Shown one piece after another: positions 1 through 8,916 of a DNA stretch of 64,000 nt. This stretch comes from an uncultured Clostridia bacterium (GTDB taxonomy: Bacteria > Bacillota > Clostridia > Oscillospirales > Ruminococcaceae), in assembly GCA_947632025.1 (NCBI GenBank), contig CANRNN010000001.1, forward strand, positions 62,001 through 126,000. The letters are read 5' to 3'. Positions within the stretch are counted from its first letter, which is position 1. The number at the start of each line of letters is the position of its first letter. The translations under genes and the position numbers were made by a program. The notes beneath the pieces were generated by a model. That model did not search any database. It saw only the letters and a list, made by a program, of their open reading frames with translations, and was not told the origin of the DNA.

Positions 1-1
1 G

Positions 2-739
2 AATATTTCTCATGACCTCCGAACTCCGCTTACTATGATAAAGGCTTACGCCGAAATGATACGCGATATATCGGGCGAAAATCCCGAAAAGCGTGATCGC
101 CATCTGAAAGTCATAATCGACGAAACCGACAGGCTTTCTTCGCTTGTGAATGATATTCTTGACCTTTCAAAGCTTCAGGCAGGAGTTACCGAAATGCATC
201 CGGAAACATTCAACTTCTCGGTAAGGCTTTCGGGCGTGATTTCCAGATTCGATATTCTTAAGGAAAACGATGGGATCATAATCAACCTTGAAGCGGATAA
301 GGATATTATTATCACGGCGGATATAACAAAGCTCGAACAGGTTGTCTATAATCTTATAAACAACGCCGTTATATATGCAGGCGACGACAATACGGTAATT
401 GTACGCCTGTTCCGCAAGGGCGACGGAAATGTACGCTTTGAGGTCATCGACCACGGAGAGGGTATCTCCGCAGAAAATCTTCCGTATATCTGGGACAGAT
501 ACTATAAAGTAAGCGAGCGCAACAAAACGCACAAGCGGGCTAAGATGGGCAGCGGAATAGGCTTGTCTATCGTAAAGAGTGTCCTTGAAGGTCATAATTT
601 TCCATACGGAGCGGACAGCCGCGAGGGAGAAGGAAGCACATTCTGGTTTGAAGCTCCCGAATATCTTGAGGTCAAGACAGAAGCAAAACCCGTTCACGGA
701 AAGCGTTCGGTTTCCGAAAAAAAGCACGAAACAAAATAA
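2..739 (+). CDS. Sensor histidine kinase, 3' part (5' truncated by window edge)
   Basis: The reading frame is open from base 2 and begins inside the dimerisation domain: the first residues contain the H-box HDLRTPL with the phosphorylated histidine. The catalytic ATP-binding domain follows, with an N-box (residues like EQVVYNLINNAV), a G1-type DHGEGIS, an F-box region and a G2 box GSGIGLSIVK. This is the complete kinase core of a two-component sensor; the sensing and membrane segments lie upstream, outside the window. An ATG at 35 lies after the H-box and is not the start. The tail after the ATPase domain is about 25 residues and basic. The partner response regulator is presumably upstream. 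Signal and targets are unknown. Confidence 0.93.
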   Translation, partial: NISHDLRTPLTMIKAYAEMIRDISGENPEKRDRHLKVIIDETDRLSSLVNDILDLSKLQAGVTEMHPETFNFSVRLSGVISRFDILKENDGIIINLEADKDIIITADITKLEQVVYNLINNAVIYAGDDNTVIVRLFRKGDGNVRFEVIDHGEGISAENLPYIWDRYYKVSERNKTHKRAKMGSGIGLSIVKSVLEGHNFPYGADSREGEGSTFWFEAPEYLEVKTEAKPVHGKRSVSEKKHETK

Positions 740-742
740 AAA

Positions 743-781
743 AACACGGCAGAGCAAAATCTGCCGCGTTTTTCGTTTTTA
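743..781. terminator. Terminator between histidine kinase and argF
   Basis: A CGGCAGA / TCTGCCG hairpin is followed by a T-run on the plus strand and preceded by an A-run, so it can end transcription from both convergent genes. Confidence 0.8.
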
Positions 782-792
782 TTAAGACAAAA

Positions 793-1704
793 TTACTTTT
801 CGGGAGCCATCAAGCGCACCATAACCGCTTTCTGAGCGTGCAGACGGTTCTCTGCCTCATCGAATATTTCGGCAGCGTGCTGCTCGAAAACCTTTGCAGT
901 TATTTCTTCCTCACGATGAGCGGGCAAGCAGTGCAATACCATTGCGTCGCCCTTTGCAAGTTTCATAATATCGTCGTTTATCTGGTAGCCCTTGAATGCT
1001 ATCTTGCGTTTTTCAGCTTCGGATTCCTGTCCCATAGAAGCCCACACGTCGGTAAAGAGAACGTCCGCGTCGGCAGCCGCCTCCTTGGGATCTGTGACGA
1101 GTTTGAAATTCTTGTATTCTTTAGCGAATTCGAGTACTTTCGCGTCAGGACGGTAATCTTCAGGGCAGGCAAGTGAAACGTTCATACCGACTTTCAGACA
1201 GCCGACTGTAAGGGAATTCGCCATATTGTTTCCATCGCCGATATAGCACATATTAAGCCCTTCGAGTTTGTTTTTATATTCACGGACGGTTTGCAGATCG
1301 GCTAAAACCTGACACGGGTGACAGAAATCGGTAAGTCCGTTGATTATCGGAATATTGCCGTATTCAGCGAGATTCTCAACCTCACTCTGCTCGAAAGTGC
1401 GGATCATAATTCCGTTGAGGTAACGCGAGAGGACACGAGCCGTATCCTGAACAGGCTCTCCGCGTCCTATCTGAAGTTCCTTTGAGGAGAGAAACAGCGC
1501 GTGACCTCCGAGCTGATACATTCCTGTTTCAAACGAAACACGGGTACGAGTGGACGCTTTCTGGAATATCATTCCGAGCGTCATTCCTTTAAGAATGTTG
1601 TGGGGAATGCCGTGCTTCTGCTCGTATTTGAGCTGATCGGCACGGTTTAAGATGTCGATGATTTCCTCGGTCGAAAGATCGAGAAGTTTTAATAAATGCT
1701 TCAT
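793..1704 (-). CDS. argF: Ornithine carbamoyltransferase
   Basis: Transfers the carbamoyl group from carbamoyl phosphate to ornithine, giving citrulline (sixth step of arginine synthesis, cytoplasm). The 303-residue product has the usual family length. The carbamoyl-phosphate motif STRTR is near residue 50 (ASTRTRVSFETGM), the DVWASMGQE segment is present, and the ornithine-loop cysteine motif HCLPAH is near residue 259. The ATG follows an AAAGGA ribosome site. It is the last gene of the minus-strand arginine cluster and ends at a bidirectional terminator. Anabolic rather than catabolic function is inferred from its arginine-synthesis neighbours; arcA and arcC are absent here. Confidence 0.97.
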   Translation of the reverse strand: MKHLLKLLDLSTEEIIDILNRADQLKYEQKHGIPHNILKGMTLGMIFQKASTRTRVSFETGMYQLGGHALFLSSKELQIGRGEPVQDTARVLSRYLNGIMIRTFEQSEVENLAEYGNIPIINGLTDFCHPCQVLADLQTVREYKNKLEGLNMCYIGDGNNMANSLTVGCLKVGMNVSLACPEDYRPDAKVLEFAKEYKNFKLVTDPKEAAADADVLFTDVWASMGQESEAEKRKIAFKGYQINDDIMKLAKGDAMVLHCLPAHREEEITAKVFEQHAAEIFDEAENRLHAQKAVMVRLMAPEK

Positions 1705-1724
1705 AATTATTTCCTTTCGTATGA

Positions 1725-2123
1725 TTATTTTGTTGTCTGAATAACACAGTAGGTAAACGCGGCAGGGAAGAGGATAATGAGAATATCCCCGAAACTGAAT
1801 CCGCTCTTAAAGCTGAAAAACAGCGACACAAGCGCGAGGACAGTCACACATATTCCCGAAATAAAAGCGGGTTTGCGGGCTTTTTCCTTGTTGAATATCG
1901 TGAGCATCGCTCCGTAAAATCCCATTGCCGCAAACGCGAACGAAGTTAAAAGAAGTCCCAGAAGATTTCCGAGAAAGCCCATCATACCGCCGCTTCGGAT
2001 AGTCGAAATGATAGCGAATCGGATAAAATATCCTCTTCCGAACAGGACCTGAAAATTTAGAACCAATGCCAGCACAGCAATGACAAGACTCAATACCGAA
2101 ATGATCTGCGTGATTTTTTTCAT
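1725..2123 (-). CDS. Small multi-pass membrane protein, unknown
   Basis: A 132-residue protein that I do not recognise. It has an N-terminal hydrophobic segment (about residues 5-25), a glycine-rich hydrophobic stretch near 46-75 and two further hydrophobic stretches, with a basic NKEKARK loop between them, so three to four membrane spans are likely. The ATG has an AAAGGCG ribosome site. It sits between argD and argF on the same strand with short gaps, so it is almost certainly co-transcribed with them. Whether it has anything to do with arginine (for example transport) cannot be told from sequence. Confidence 0.7.
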   Translation of the reverse strand: MKKITQIISVLSLVIAVLALVLNFQVLFGRGYFIRFAIISTIRSGGMMGFLGNLLGLLLTSFAFAAMGFYGAMLTIFNKEKARKPAFISGICVTVLALVSLFFSFKSGFSFGDILIILFPAAFTYCVIQTTK

Positions 2124-2138
2124 TTATAACGCCTTTCT

Positions 2139-3302
2139 TTAAGACAGCAACTTTGCGAGTATAGCAAGCCCCTTGTCGATTTCCTCGTAGGTAATTGTAA
2201 GCGGCGGCAGCAGACGAACCTTTGTTTTCGCCGTTAGCAGCATAAGCCCGTTTTGAAGTCCCGCTTTCACGACGTCTGCGGCGTTTTTAGTCTTAAGCTC
2301 AATGCCTATCATCAAGCCTTTTCCCGAAACTGATTTAACTTCGGGCATAGCAAGAAGCTTTTCGCGGAAATATTCCCCCTTTTTCGCAACTTCATCAAGA
2401 AATCCTGCGGAGTTCAGCTTGTTTAGAACAGCTTGCCCGCCCGCGCAGCAGATAGGATTTCCGCCGAACGTTGAAGCGTGCGTTCCCGGAGTGAACACGT
2501 CCGCGCACTTTTCGCCCGCAAGACACGCCCCGATAGGGATTCCGCCAGCCAAACCCTTCGCGAGAGTGGTTATATCGGCTTTCTTGCCGAAATGCTCTCC
2601 CGCAAGAAATTTTCCTGTTCTGCCGACGCCCGTCTGCACCTCGTCGGCGATTGTAAGAATATCCTTTTCGGCGCAGATTTTGAAAATCTCGTCTACAAAT
2701 TCCTTTTCAAGCGGCAGGACCCCGCCCTCGCCCTGAATATATTCAAACATCACCGCGCAGACGGTATCGTCGATTTTGGCGTGCAGATCCGCAATATTAT
2801 TTGCTTCGACGTAGTCAAATCCCTCAACAAAAGGGAAGAAGTAGTTGTGGAAAACGTCCTGACCCGTCGCGGAGAGCGTGCATAGCGTTCTCCCGTGGAA
2901 CGAGTTTACCAGTGTGAGTATTTTATGTCTGCCCGCGCCGTATTTGTCAAAGCTGTATTTTCTTGCAAGCTTTATAGCGCACTCGTTCGCTTCCGCGCCC
3001 GAATTACCGAAAAACACCTTGGAAAATCCGGCTGTCTCGCACAATGTTTTAGCAAAATCAGCCTGTACTTTGGTGTAATAGTAATTCGAGGTGTGCTGTA
3101 TTTTCTTCGCCTGGTAACAGATAGCTTCGACCCACTCGTCATTACAGAATCCCAGAGAATTTGTGCCTATTCCCGAACCAAAGTCGATATACTCCTTGCC
3201 GTCCTCGTCGGTCATTATTTCGCCGTTTCCGTGTTCGGGAACGAGGTCATACCTGCCGTAGGAGTGCATAACATATTTGTTGAACTGCTCAATAGTATTC
3301 AA
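2139..3302 (-). CDS. argD: Acetylornithine aminotransferase
   Basis: PLP-dependent class-III aminotransferase converting N-acetylglutamate semialdehyde to N-acetylornithine. Recognisable features are FGNSGAEANECAIKLAR (cofactor phosphate region), SFHGRTL, DEVQTGVGRTG (the Asp contacting the pyridine nitrogen) and TLAKGLAGG with the Schiff-base lysine. I chose the TTG at 3302 because GAGGTG lies six bases upstream; this gives 387 residues. A second in-frame TTG at 3320 would overlap the end of argB by eight bases and has no better ribosome site. Neighbours argB and orf132 are on the same strand. Some family members also act on succinyl-diaminopimelate, which cannot be excluded. Confidence 0.95.
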   Translation of the reverse strand: MNTIEQFNKYVMHSYGRYDLVPEHGNGEIMTDEDGKEYIDFGSGIGTNSLGFCNDEWVEAICYQAKKIQHTSNYYYTKVQADFAKTLCETAGFSKVFFGNSGAEANECAIKLARKYSFDKYGAGRHKILTLVNSFHGRTLCTLSATGQDVFHNYFFPFVEGFDYVEANNIADLHAKIDDTVCAVMFEYIQGEGGVLPLEKEFVDEIFKICAEKDILTIADEVQTGVGRTGKFLAGEHFGKKADITTLAKGLAGGIPIGACLAGEKCADVFTPGTHASTFGGNPICCAGGQAVLNKLNSAGFLDEVAKKGEYFREKLLAMPEVKSVSGKGLMIGIELKTKNAADVVKAGLQNGLMLLTAKTKVRLLPPLTITYEEIDKGLAILAKLLS

Positions 3303-3312
3303 AATTATCACC

Positions 3313-4167
3313 TCACGCAATTATCATAGTACCCGCGCCTATATCGGTCAAAAGCTCGATAAGAATGGAGTGCGGAATACGTCCGTCGATGATGTTCGCC
3401 TGCGTTACGCCTCGCCTTACAGCTTCGACACAGCAGTCAATCTTCGGTATCATTCCTCCCGATACAATGCCCTGTTTCTTAAGGAACGGAACTTCGCTTA
3501 CTCCAATCGTGCGGATAATGGTGTTTTCGTCGTCCTTGTCCTCCAGAAGCCCCTTAATGTCGGTAAGCAGTATAAGCGACGGAGCTTTCATTTCCGCGGC
3601 TATTCTCGCGGCAGCGGTATCGGCGTTTATGTTGTAGACCGTGCCGTCCTTGCCGCGTCCTATAGTTGAAATAACGGGAATATATCCGTTGTCGAGAGCG
3701 TTTTGAATAACCATGGGGTTTATCTTGGTTATCTCTCCGACGTAACCGAGATTCGGGTCGAGAGTTTCCGCTTCGATAAGATTGCCGTCCAGCCCGCAAA
3801 GCCCGATAGCCGAGCCGCCGTGGCTTTCAAGCATAGAAACCAGATCCTTGTTGACCTTTCCCGCGAGAACCATCTGAACGATGTCGATAGTTTCCTCGTC
3901 GGTGTAGCGCAGCCCGTTTACAAACTTGCTCTCCTTGCCGATTTTCTTGAGCATATCATTGATTTCCGGACCGCCCCCGTGAACCAGCACGACCTTTATT
4001 CCTACCAATGAAAGCAGTACTATATCCTCCATAACAGCCTGTTTAAGTGTGTCGTTGGTCATAGCATTGCCGCCGTATTTTACAACAACGACCTTGTTGT
4101 TGTACTTTTGCAGGTAGGGCAGAGCCTCTACCATAACATTTGCGCGAACATCATAATCAATCTGCAT
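3313..4167 (-). CDS. argB: Acetylglutamate kinase
   Basis: Phosphorylates N-acetylglutamate with ATP (second step of the acetylated pathway). The 284 residues are of normal length for the amino-acid-kinase fold. The glycine-rich segments VVKYGGNAM near the N-terminus and LVHGGGPEIN bind the phosphates and N-acetylglutamate, and the GGMIPKI segment near the C-terminus is typical of the family. The ATG at 4167 has an AGAGGT ribosome site. In many bacteria this is the arginine feedback-inhibited step; the N-terminal extension (QIDYDVRANVMVEALPYLQKY) resembles the helix of arginine-sensitive hexameric enzymes, so feedback control is plausible but inferred. Confidence 0.97.
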   Translation of the reverse strand: MQIDYDVRANVMVEALPYLQKYNNKVVVVKYGGNAMTNDTLKQAVMEDIVLLSLVGIKVVLVHGGGPEINDMLKKIGKESKFVNGLRYTDEETIDIVQMVLAGKVNKDLVSMLESHGGSAIGLCGLDGNLIEAETLDPNLGYVGEITKINPMVIQNALDNGYIPVISTIGRGKDGTVYNINADTAAARIAAEMKAPSLILLTDIKGLLEDKDDENTIIRTIGVSEVPFLKKQGIVSGGMIPKIDCCVEAVRRGVTQANIIDGRIPHSILIELLTDIGAGTMIIA

Positions 4168-4191
4168 TTTTTTACCTCTTTAAGATGGAGC

Positions 4192-4701
4192 TTATGAAAG
4201 CTCAATGTTTACAAAGCCTTGAAAATTCTTTCCACATTCGGAACATTTCAAATTTATCACAAGCCAATTGAATGCGTCAACATAATCTTCGGGAGATAAT
4301 TTTTCATCGTCAGTAAAATCCTCTGCAAAATTCTCCTTGTCCTCTGTTTCTATCAACATTTCCACGTTGAAACCGTTTTCACAGCAGGAGGACTCTTTCA
4401 GCTTCCCGTCCGAAACACTTACGCCCTCGCCGTTGACAAATCCGTCAAATCCGTGTTTTGCGAGATCAAACAGAAGATGCCGTTTTCCGCAGGAAACACA
4501 AATTCCGGTAACGTTCAAAGCAAAATTGTTTTTATATTTTAAGCAGCCGATATGACCGCTTTTGTATTCGCTGCCGAAATAAAGCACTCTGAAATTTTCG
4601 CACCCGCATTCACAAACGATTTTCCCGTCAAGTGCGTTTCCCTTAAATCTTGTGACCGAAAAAATGTTTTTAAGATGATGCGGAACAGGGTATTCGCTCA
4701 T
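4192..4701 (-). CDS. Zinc-ribbon-like protein, unknown
   Basis: A 169-residue protein that I do not recognise. It carries several paired cysteines: CECGC in the N-terminal third, CVSCGK in the middle, a CC pair and a C-terminal CSECGK, the spacing expected of zinc-ribbon knuckles. There is no signal peptide or membrane segment. Its ATG overlaps the stop codon of argJ by four bases (ATGA arrangement), so translation is probably coupled to argJ and the gene belongs to the arginine operon. A role in metal binding or as a regulator is possible, but nothing in the sequence fixes a function. Confidence 0.75.
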   Translation of the reverse strand: MSEYPVPHHLKNIFSVTRFKGNALDGKIVCECGCENFRVLYFGSEYKSGHIGCLKYKNNFALNVTGICVSCGKRHLLFDLAKHGFDGFVNGEGVSVSDGKLKESSCCENGFNVEMLIETEDKENFAEDFTDDEKLSPEDYVDAFNWLVINLKCSECGKNFQGFVNIELS

Positions 4702-5933
4702 GTTCTGTATTCTGCATTTATCTTAACATAATCAAACGTAAGATCGCAGCCCCACGCTATCGCGCTGTCCTCGCCGCTGTGCAGATCGACAACGATCCGT
4801 ATTTCTTCCTCGGAAAGAACGTCCTTAGCGGCTTCCTCCGAGAATGAAATTCCCGCTCCGTCGGTGCATACGGTAAGCTTTCCCTTAGCACTTGCGAGTT
4901 CAACGGAAACTTTCTCAATGTCAAAGTCCGCGTCAGCATAGCCTATAGCGCAAAGGATCCTTCCCCAGTTTGCGTCCGCTGCAAACAATGCCGCCTTGAC
5001 CAGACTAGAGGAAATAACGGATTTTGCGACTACTTTCGCTGTTTTTTCGTTCGGAGCGCCGTTTACGATACATTCTATAAGCTTTGTCGCGCCCTCTCCG
5101 TCGCGTGCGGTTTCGCGGGCAAGATTCATCATAACTGCAAAAAGTGCATTTTCGAATATCTCGTAATTCTTGTCCTGCGACGTTATTTCTTTATTTTTCG
5201 CAAGACCCGAAGCCATGAGGATAAGCGTGTCGTTGGTGGAAGTATCGCCGTCTACGCTTACCATATTGTAGGTGACGGAATTTACTTTCCGAAGCGCCTT
5301 ATCAAGCATTTCGGAGCTTATAGAAACGTCAGTCGTGATAAACGCGAGCATAGTACACATATTCGGATTTATCATACCGCTGCCCTTGGAGATACCGCCG
5401 AGATGGCATTTTTTACCGTCAAGCTCAAATTCGACCGCAATTTCTTTTTTGCGTGTATCAGTTGTCATAATAGCCTCACAGGCATCGGAGCTTCCTTTTT
5501 CCGAAAGGATCTTTGCAAGCTCCGGTACTTTGGGCTTGATAACGTCAATGTCGAGCCTCTGCCCGATAACTCCGGTAGAGCCGATAAGAACATCATTAAC
5601 GTCAATAGCGAGCGATTCGGCACAAAGTCCGCACATTTTTTCGGCGATTTCCACGCCGTCGGGATTGCAGGTGTTGGCGTTGCCGCTGTTCACGATAACA
5701 GCCTGTGCCTTTCCGTCCTTGAGGTGTTCTTTGCATACGAGAATAGGCGCACCTTTTACCTTGTTTGAGGTGAAGAGCGCGGCAGTATTGCAGCGTTCAG
5801 AGCAGTAGATCATTGCAAGATCGCGCTTGGTGGTATTGCCCGCCTTTATTCCCGCAATAACGCCGGCTGCCTTAAAGCCTGCAGCGGCACAGACTCCGCC
5901 GTCAATAAATTCGTAACCTTTAAATTTAACCAT
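4698..5933 (-). CDS. argJ: Bifunctional ornithine acetyltransferase / N-acetylglutamate synthase
   Basis: Recycles the acetyl group from N-acetylornithine to glutamate, and can also make N-acetylglutamate from acetyl-CoA, closing the cyclic arginine pathway. The precursor self-cleaves before a threonine: the segment KGSGMINPN followed by CTMLAF near residue 192 is the cleavage site, with Cys where most homologues have Ala. I chose the ATG at 5933 (411 residues) because GGAG lies eight bases upstream; a GTG at 5942 is in frame but its ribosome site would overlap it. The start lies just after the argC stop. No separate argA or argE is seen in the window, consistent with an ArgJ-type cycle. Confidence 0.96.
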   Translation of the reverse strand: MVKFKGYEFIDGGVCAAAGFKAAGVIAGIKAGNTTKRDLAMIYCSERCNTAALFTSNKVKGAPILVCKEHLKDGKAQAVIVNSGNANTCNPDGVEIAEKMCGLCAESLAIDVNDVLIGSTGVIGQRLDIDVIKPKVPELAKILSEKGSSDACEAIMTTDTRKKEIAVEFELDGKKCHLGGISKGSGMINPNMCTMLAFITTDVSISSEMLDKALRKVNSVTYNMVSVDGDTSTNDTLILMASGLAKNKEITSQDKNYEIFENALFAVMMNLARETARDGEGATKLIECIVNGAPNEKTAKVVAKSVISSSLVKAALFAADANWGRILCAIGYADADFDIEKVSVELASAKGKLTVCTDGAGISFSEEAAKDVLSEEEIRIVVDLHSGEDSAIAWGCDLTFDYVKINAEYRT

Positions 5934-5938
5934 ATTGA

Positions 5939-6871
5939 TCACTCCAAACCTGTTTTTTCGTCAATTCCCATCATAATGTTAAGGCACTGAACAGCCGCTC
6001 CGCTCGCTCCCTTGCCGAGATTGTCCAACCGGGAACAGAGTATCATTCGCTCGTCGTTTCCGTTCACGAATATCTCCATATTGTTCGTTCCGCTTAAATT
6101 GTTAGAACCAATAAAACCGTCGGCAGGTTCTCCTTCGGGCATTACTTTTACAAAATGTGCGTCAAAGTAATATTCCGAAAGCGCTTTTCTCACGTCCGAC
6201 ACGGAATATTTTTTCGTGAGAAGTCTTGTATGCAGCGGTAGGGAAACCACCATTCCGCTGAAAAAATCACATATCAGCGGATTGAAGGACGGAGCGTATT
6301 CCAATCCGCATATTTTCTGCATTTCGGGGAGGTGCTTGTGCTGCTGCGAAAGCGCATACTGTCTGGGGGAATCGTATTCCGCAGGGCGGTTTTCTCCCTC
6401 GTAGACCGCTATTGCTTTCTTTCCCGCGCCGCTGTAGCCCGAAACAGCATGAACACAAACAGGATAATCAGCAGGCATAATTCCGAGCTTTACAAGCGGA
6501 TATACCATTGAAGCAAAGCCGCTCGCGTAGCAGCCCGGAACAGTGACACGGTTCGATTTCGCTATTTTCTCGCGGAATTCCGCCGAAAGTTCGGGAAATC
6601 CGTAAGCCCAAGCGGGATTTGTCCTGTGCGCTGTGGACGCATCAATGACCCGCACTCTGTCCTCCGCCATATCCGCTGCTTCGATAGCCGCCGCGTCGGG
6701 CAGGCAAAGAAACGTATAATCGGACGAATTTATCATCTCCCGCCGAGCATCATTGTCCTTTCGCTTTTCTTCGGAGATCCTCAGCAGTTCGATGTCGTTT
6801 CTTCCATTAAAGCGTTCGAGAATTTTAAGTCCCGTTGTGCCTTCCTGACCGTCTATATAAACCTTAACCAT
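5939..6871 (-). CDS. argC: N-acetyl-gamma-glutamyl-phosphate reductase (short type)
   Basis: NADPH-dependent reduction of N-acetylglutamyl phosphate to the semialdehyde. The catalytic cysteine is in VPGCYASGF. The N-terminus VYIDGQEGTTGLKI is the nucleotide-binding segment of the shorter AGPR class, and the 310-residue length also fits that class rather than the 340-350-residue type common in bacilli. The ATG has an AAAGGAG site located inside the end of argH, which it overlaps by eight bases. It is flanked by argH and argJ on the same strand. Confidence 0.95.
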   Translation of the reverse strand: MVKVYIDGQEGTTGLKILERFNGRNDIELLRISEEKRKDNDARREMINSSDYTFLCLPDAAAIEAADMAEDRVRVIDASTAHRTNPAWAYGFPELSAEFREKIAKSNRVTVPGCYASGFASMVYPLVKLGIMPADYPVCVHAVSGYSGAGKKAIAVYEGENRPAEYDSPRQYALSQQHKHLPEMQKICGLEYAPSFNPLICDFFSGMVVSLPLHTRLLTKKYSVSDVRKALSEYYFDAHFVKVMPEGEPADGFIGSNNLSGTNNMEIFVNGNDERMILCSRLDNLGKGASGAAVQCLNIMMGIDEKTGLE

Positions 6872-8252
6872 TGTAAAGCTCCTTTAATTTTGTCTGTACA
6901 AGCTCTATCTGCGCCCTTACGCTTTCGGGGGAAGGACCTCCGTAGGACTTCCGTTCCTTGACGCAGGTATCAAGCGAGATAGCATTATAAACGTCGTCCT
7001 CGAAAAGCTCGCTCTGTTTTTTGTAATCTTCGAGGGGCAGTTCCTCAAGTGTGGTATTATTTTCAATACAGTAAGCGACCAGACCGCCCGTTATTTTATA
7101 AGCCGTTCTGAACGGCATACCTTTTTTTACAAGATAATCAGCACAGTCTGTCGCATTGATAAATCCTTTCGCAGCCGCTTTACGCATATTATCTTTCAGA
7201 ACGGTCATTGTCGAAAGCATTGGGATAAACGTTGAAATGCACAACTTGATATTATCTACCGCATCAAAAATCACCTCTTTATCCTCCTGCATATCCTTGT
7301 TATACGCCAGCGGTAAGCCTTTCATCATAGTAAGCAGGGTCATATTGTCGCCGATAACTCTTGCAGTTTTGCCGCGGATAAGCTCGGTGACATCGGGATT
7401 TTTTTTCTGCGGCATAATGCTTGAACCCGTGGTATACGCGTCGTCAAGCTCTATAAACTTGAATTCCCATGAACACCAGAGAATAATTTCCTCCGAAAAT
7501 CTCGAAAGATGAACCATACAGATAGAAAGCGCGTTTGCAAGCTCCATACAGAAATCCCTGTCGGAAACCCCGTCAAGGGAGTTTGCCATAACCCCGTCCA
7601 TTCCGAGAAGAGAAGCGGTGCGGCTGCGGTCGATATTGTAGGTAGTCCCCGCCAGAGCGCAGCTCCCAAGAGGGGAAACGTTCATACGCTTTGCCGTATC
7701 ATTAAGCCTGTCAATATCACGCAGCAGCATCTGCGCATACGCCATCATATGATGCCCGAACGTTATCGGCTGGGCGCGCTGCAAATGTGTATATCCCGGC
7801 ATAATCGTGTCGGCGTGTTTTGAGGCAATATCGCAGAGGACTTCAATAAGCTCCTTAATAAGCTTTTGGATCTCTTTTATCTCGTCGCGCAGGTAAAGCC
7901 TTATATCGAGAGCGACTTGATCGTTTCGCGAACGCGAGGTATGAAGCCGTTTTCCCACGTCCCCAAGACGGCTTGTAAGCTCCGCCTCGATAAACATGTG
8001 AACGTCCTCCGCGTTCGGGTCAAACTGAAGCTTCCCGCTTTCGAGGTCCGCAAGAATTTCCTTAAGTCCGCCGATAATTTCAAGACTGTCACTCATACTT
8101 ATTATGCCCTGTTCGCCGAGCATGGTCGCGTGAGCGATACTTCCCGCAATATCCTGCCTGTACATTCTCGCGTCAAAGGCTATCGACGAATTGAAAGCAT
8201 TTACACCGCTGTCAACCTCTTTTGAGAACCGTCCTGCCCACATCATTGCCAT
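6864..8252 (-). CDS. argH: Argininosuccinate lyase
   Basis: Cleaves argininosuccinate to arginine and fumarate, the last step. The fumarase/aspartase superfamily signature GSSIMPQKKNPDVTE is intact, as are the N-terminal MWAGRFSKEVD and the HMFIEAELTSRLG and THLQRAQPI segments. Length is 462 residues from the ATG at 8252, which has GGAGG eight bases upstream; an upstream in-frame extension of seven codons contains that ribosome site and is therefore not translated. It overlaps argC by eight bases. Confidence 0.97.
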   Translation of the reverse strand: MAMMWAGRFSKEVDSGVNAFNSSIAFDARMYRQDIAGSIAHATMLGEQGIISMSDSLEIIGGLKEILADLESGKLQFDPNAEDVHMFIEAELTSRLGDVGKRLHTSRSRNDQVALDIRLYLRDEIKEIQKLIKELIEVLCDIASKHADTIMPGYTHLQRAQPITFGHHMMAYAQMLLRDIDRLNDTAKRMNVSPLGSCALAGTTYNIDRSRTASLLGMDGVMANSLDGVSDRDFCMELANALSICMVHLSRFSEEIILWCSWEFKFIELDDAYTTGSSIMPQKKNPDVTELIRGKTARVIGDNMTLLTMMKGLPLAYNKDMQEDKEVIFDAVDNIKLCISTFIPMLSTMTVLKDNMRKAAAKGFINATDCADYLVKKGMPFRTAYKITGGLVAYCIENNTTLEELPLEDYKKQSELFEDDVYNAISLDTCVKERKSYGGPSPESVRAQIELVQTKLKELYNG

Positions 8253-8281
8253 AAAAACTTCCTCCAAAAACAAATTACAGT

Positions 8282-8776
8282 TTATTCTCCGACCTCAACA
8301 TAAAACACGAAGATCTCCAACGCAATGTAAACAATAAGTGTGATAATTTCAAAAATAAGTAAATGCACACTGTGTTTAAGAGCATATGACTCATCGCCGC
8401 CCTGCACCACGACGTTGTTCAAGTTGTCGTTGTCGCATAGGAGAATGATAGTTTGACCTACACGCAGACTTCCTCGGTTGAGAAGCTTCACTTCAGCAAA
8501 GTAAACCGCTTCGCCAACGGCGTAGCGCACCTGTACGGTATACAGTGTATTAAAGCGGTCAATATTCTTTTCGGTGAAGCTCTCAACTACGCTCTCAACG
8601 CTGAATACATCAAATTTTCCCTCCGTGTCGTGCGCCATTTTGTATAATCTGTAATAATGAATAATTTCCATTATATTCTTGGTTATTCGTATCGAAATAG
8701 CAATTCCCAACAAAAAGAGAAGAATCACTCCGATTGCCAGACACAGATTTGCAAGGAATTCAAAAAAATCAACCAT
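8282..8776 (-). CDS. Membrane protein, possibly DUF3592-like
   Basis: A 164-residue protein with an N-terminal hydrophobic helix (about residues 10-35), a soluble middle with VQVRYAVGEAVYFAEV and GSLRVGQTIILLCDNDN, and a C-terminal hydrophobic helix (about 137-160). This helix-beta domain-helix layout resembles DUF3592-type proteins; I offer that only tentatively. It lies directly upstream of argH. No Shine-Dalgarno sequence precedes the ATG at 8776, which sits right behind the T-tract of a terminator hairpin, so the start or mode of translation is uncertain. Function unknown. Confidence 0.6.
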   Translation of the reverse strand: MVDFFEFLANLCLAIGVILLFLLGIAISIRITKNIMEIIHYYRLYKMAHDTEGKFDVFSVESVVESFTEKNIDRFNTLYTVQVRYAVGEAVYFAEVKLLNRGSLRVGQTIILLCDNDNLNNVVVQGGDESYALKHSVHLLIFEIITLIVYIALEIFVFYVEVGE

Positions 8777-8783
8777 AAAAAAC

Positions 8784-8823
8784 GAAAAATCAAAAAAGGA
8801 CGGGAAACGGATCTCCCGCCCTT
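8784..8823 (-). terminator. Terminator hairpin inside the arginine cluster
   Basis: On the minus strand GGGCGGGA pairs with TCCCGTCC (one G-U pair) and is followed by TTTTTTGATTTTT. It would end, or attenuate, transcripts coming from argG and the 233-residue gene before orf164 and argH. Confidence 0.75.
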
Positions 8824-8916
8824 AACATCTGATGCCGTAAAAATTAAGAAAATGGCTTTCTTGTTTTTCCTGTTGCAGTAGAAAACGATTTGAAATTCTA
8901 CCCGATACTCAAGAAT

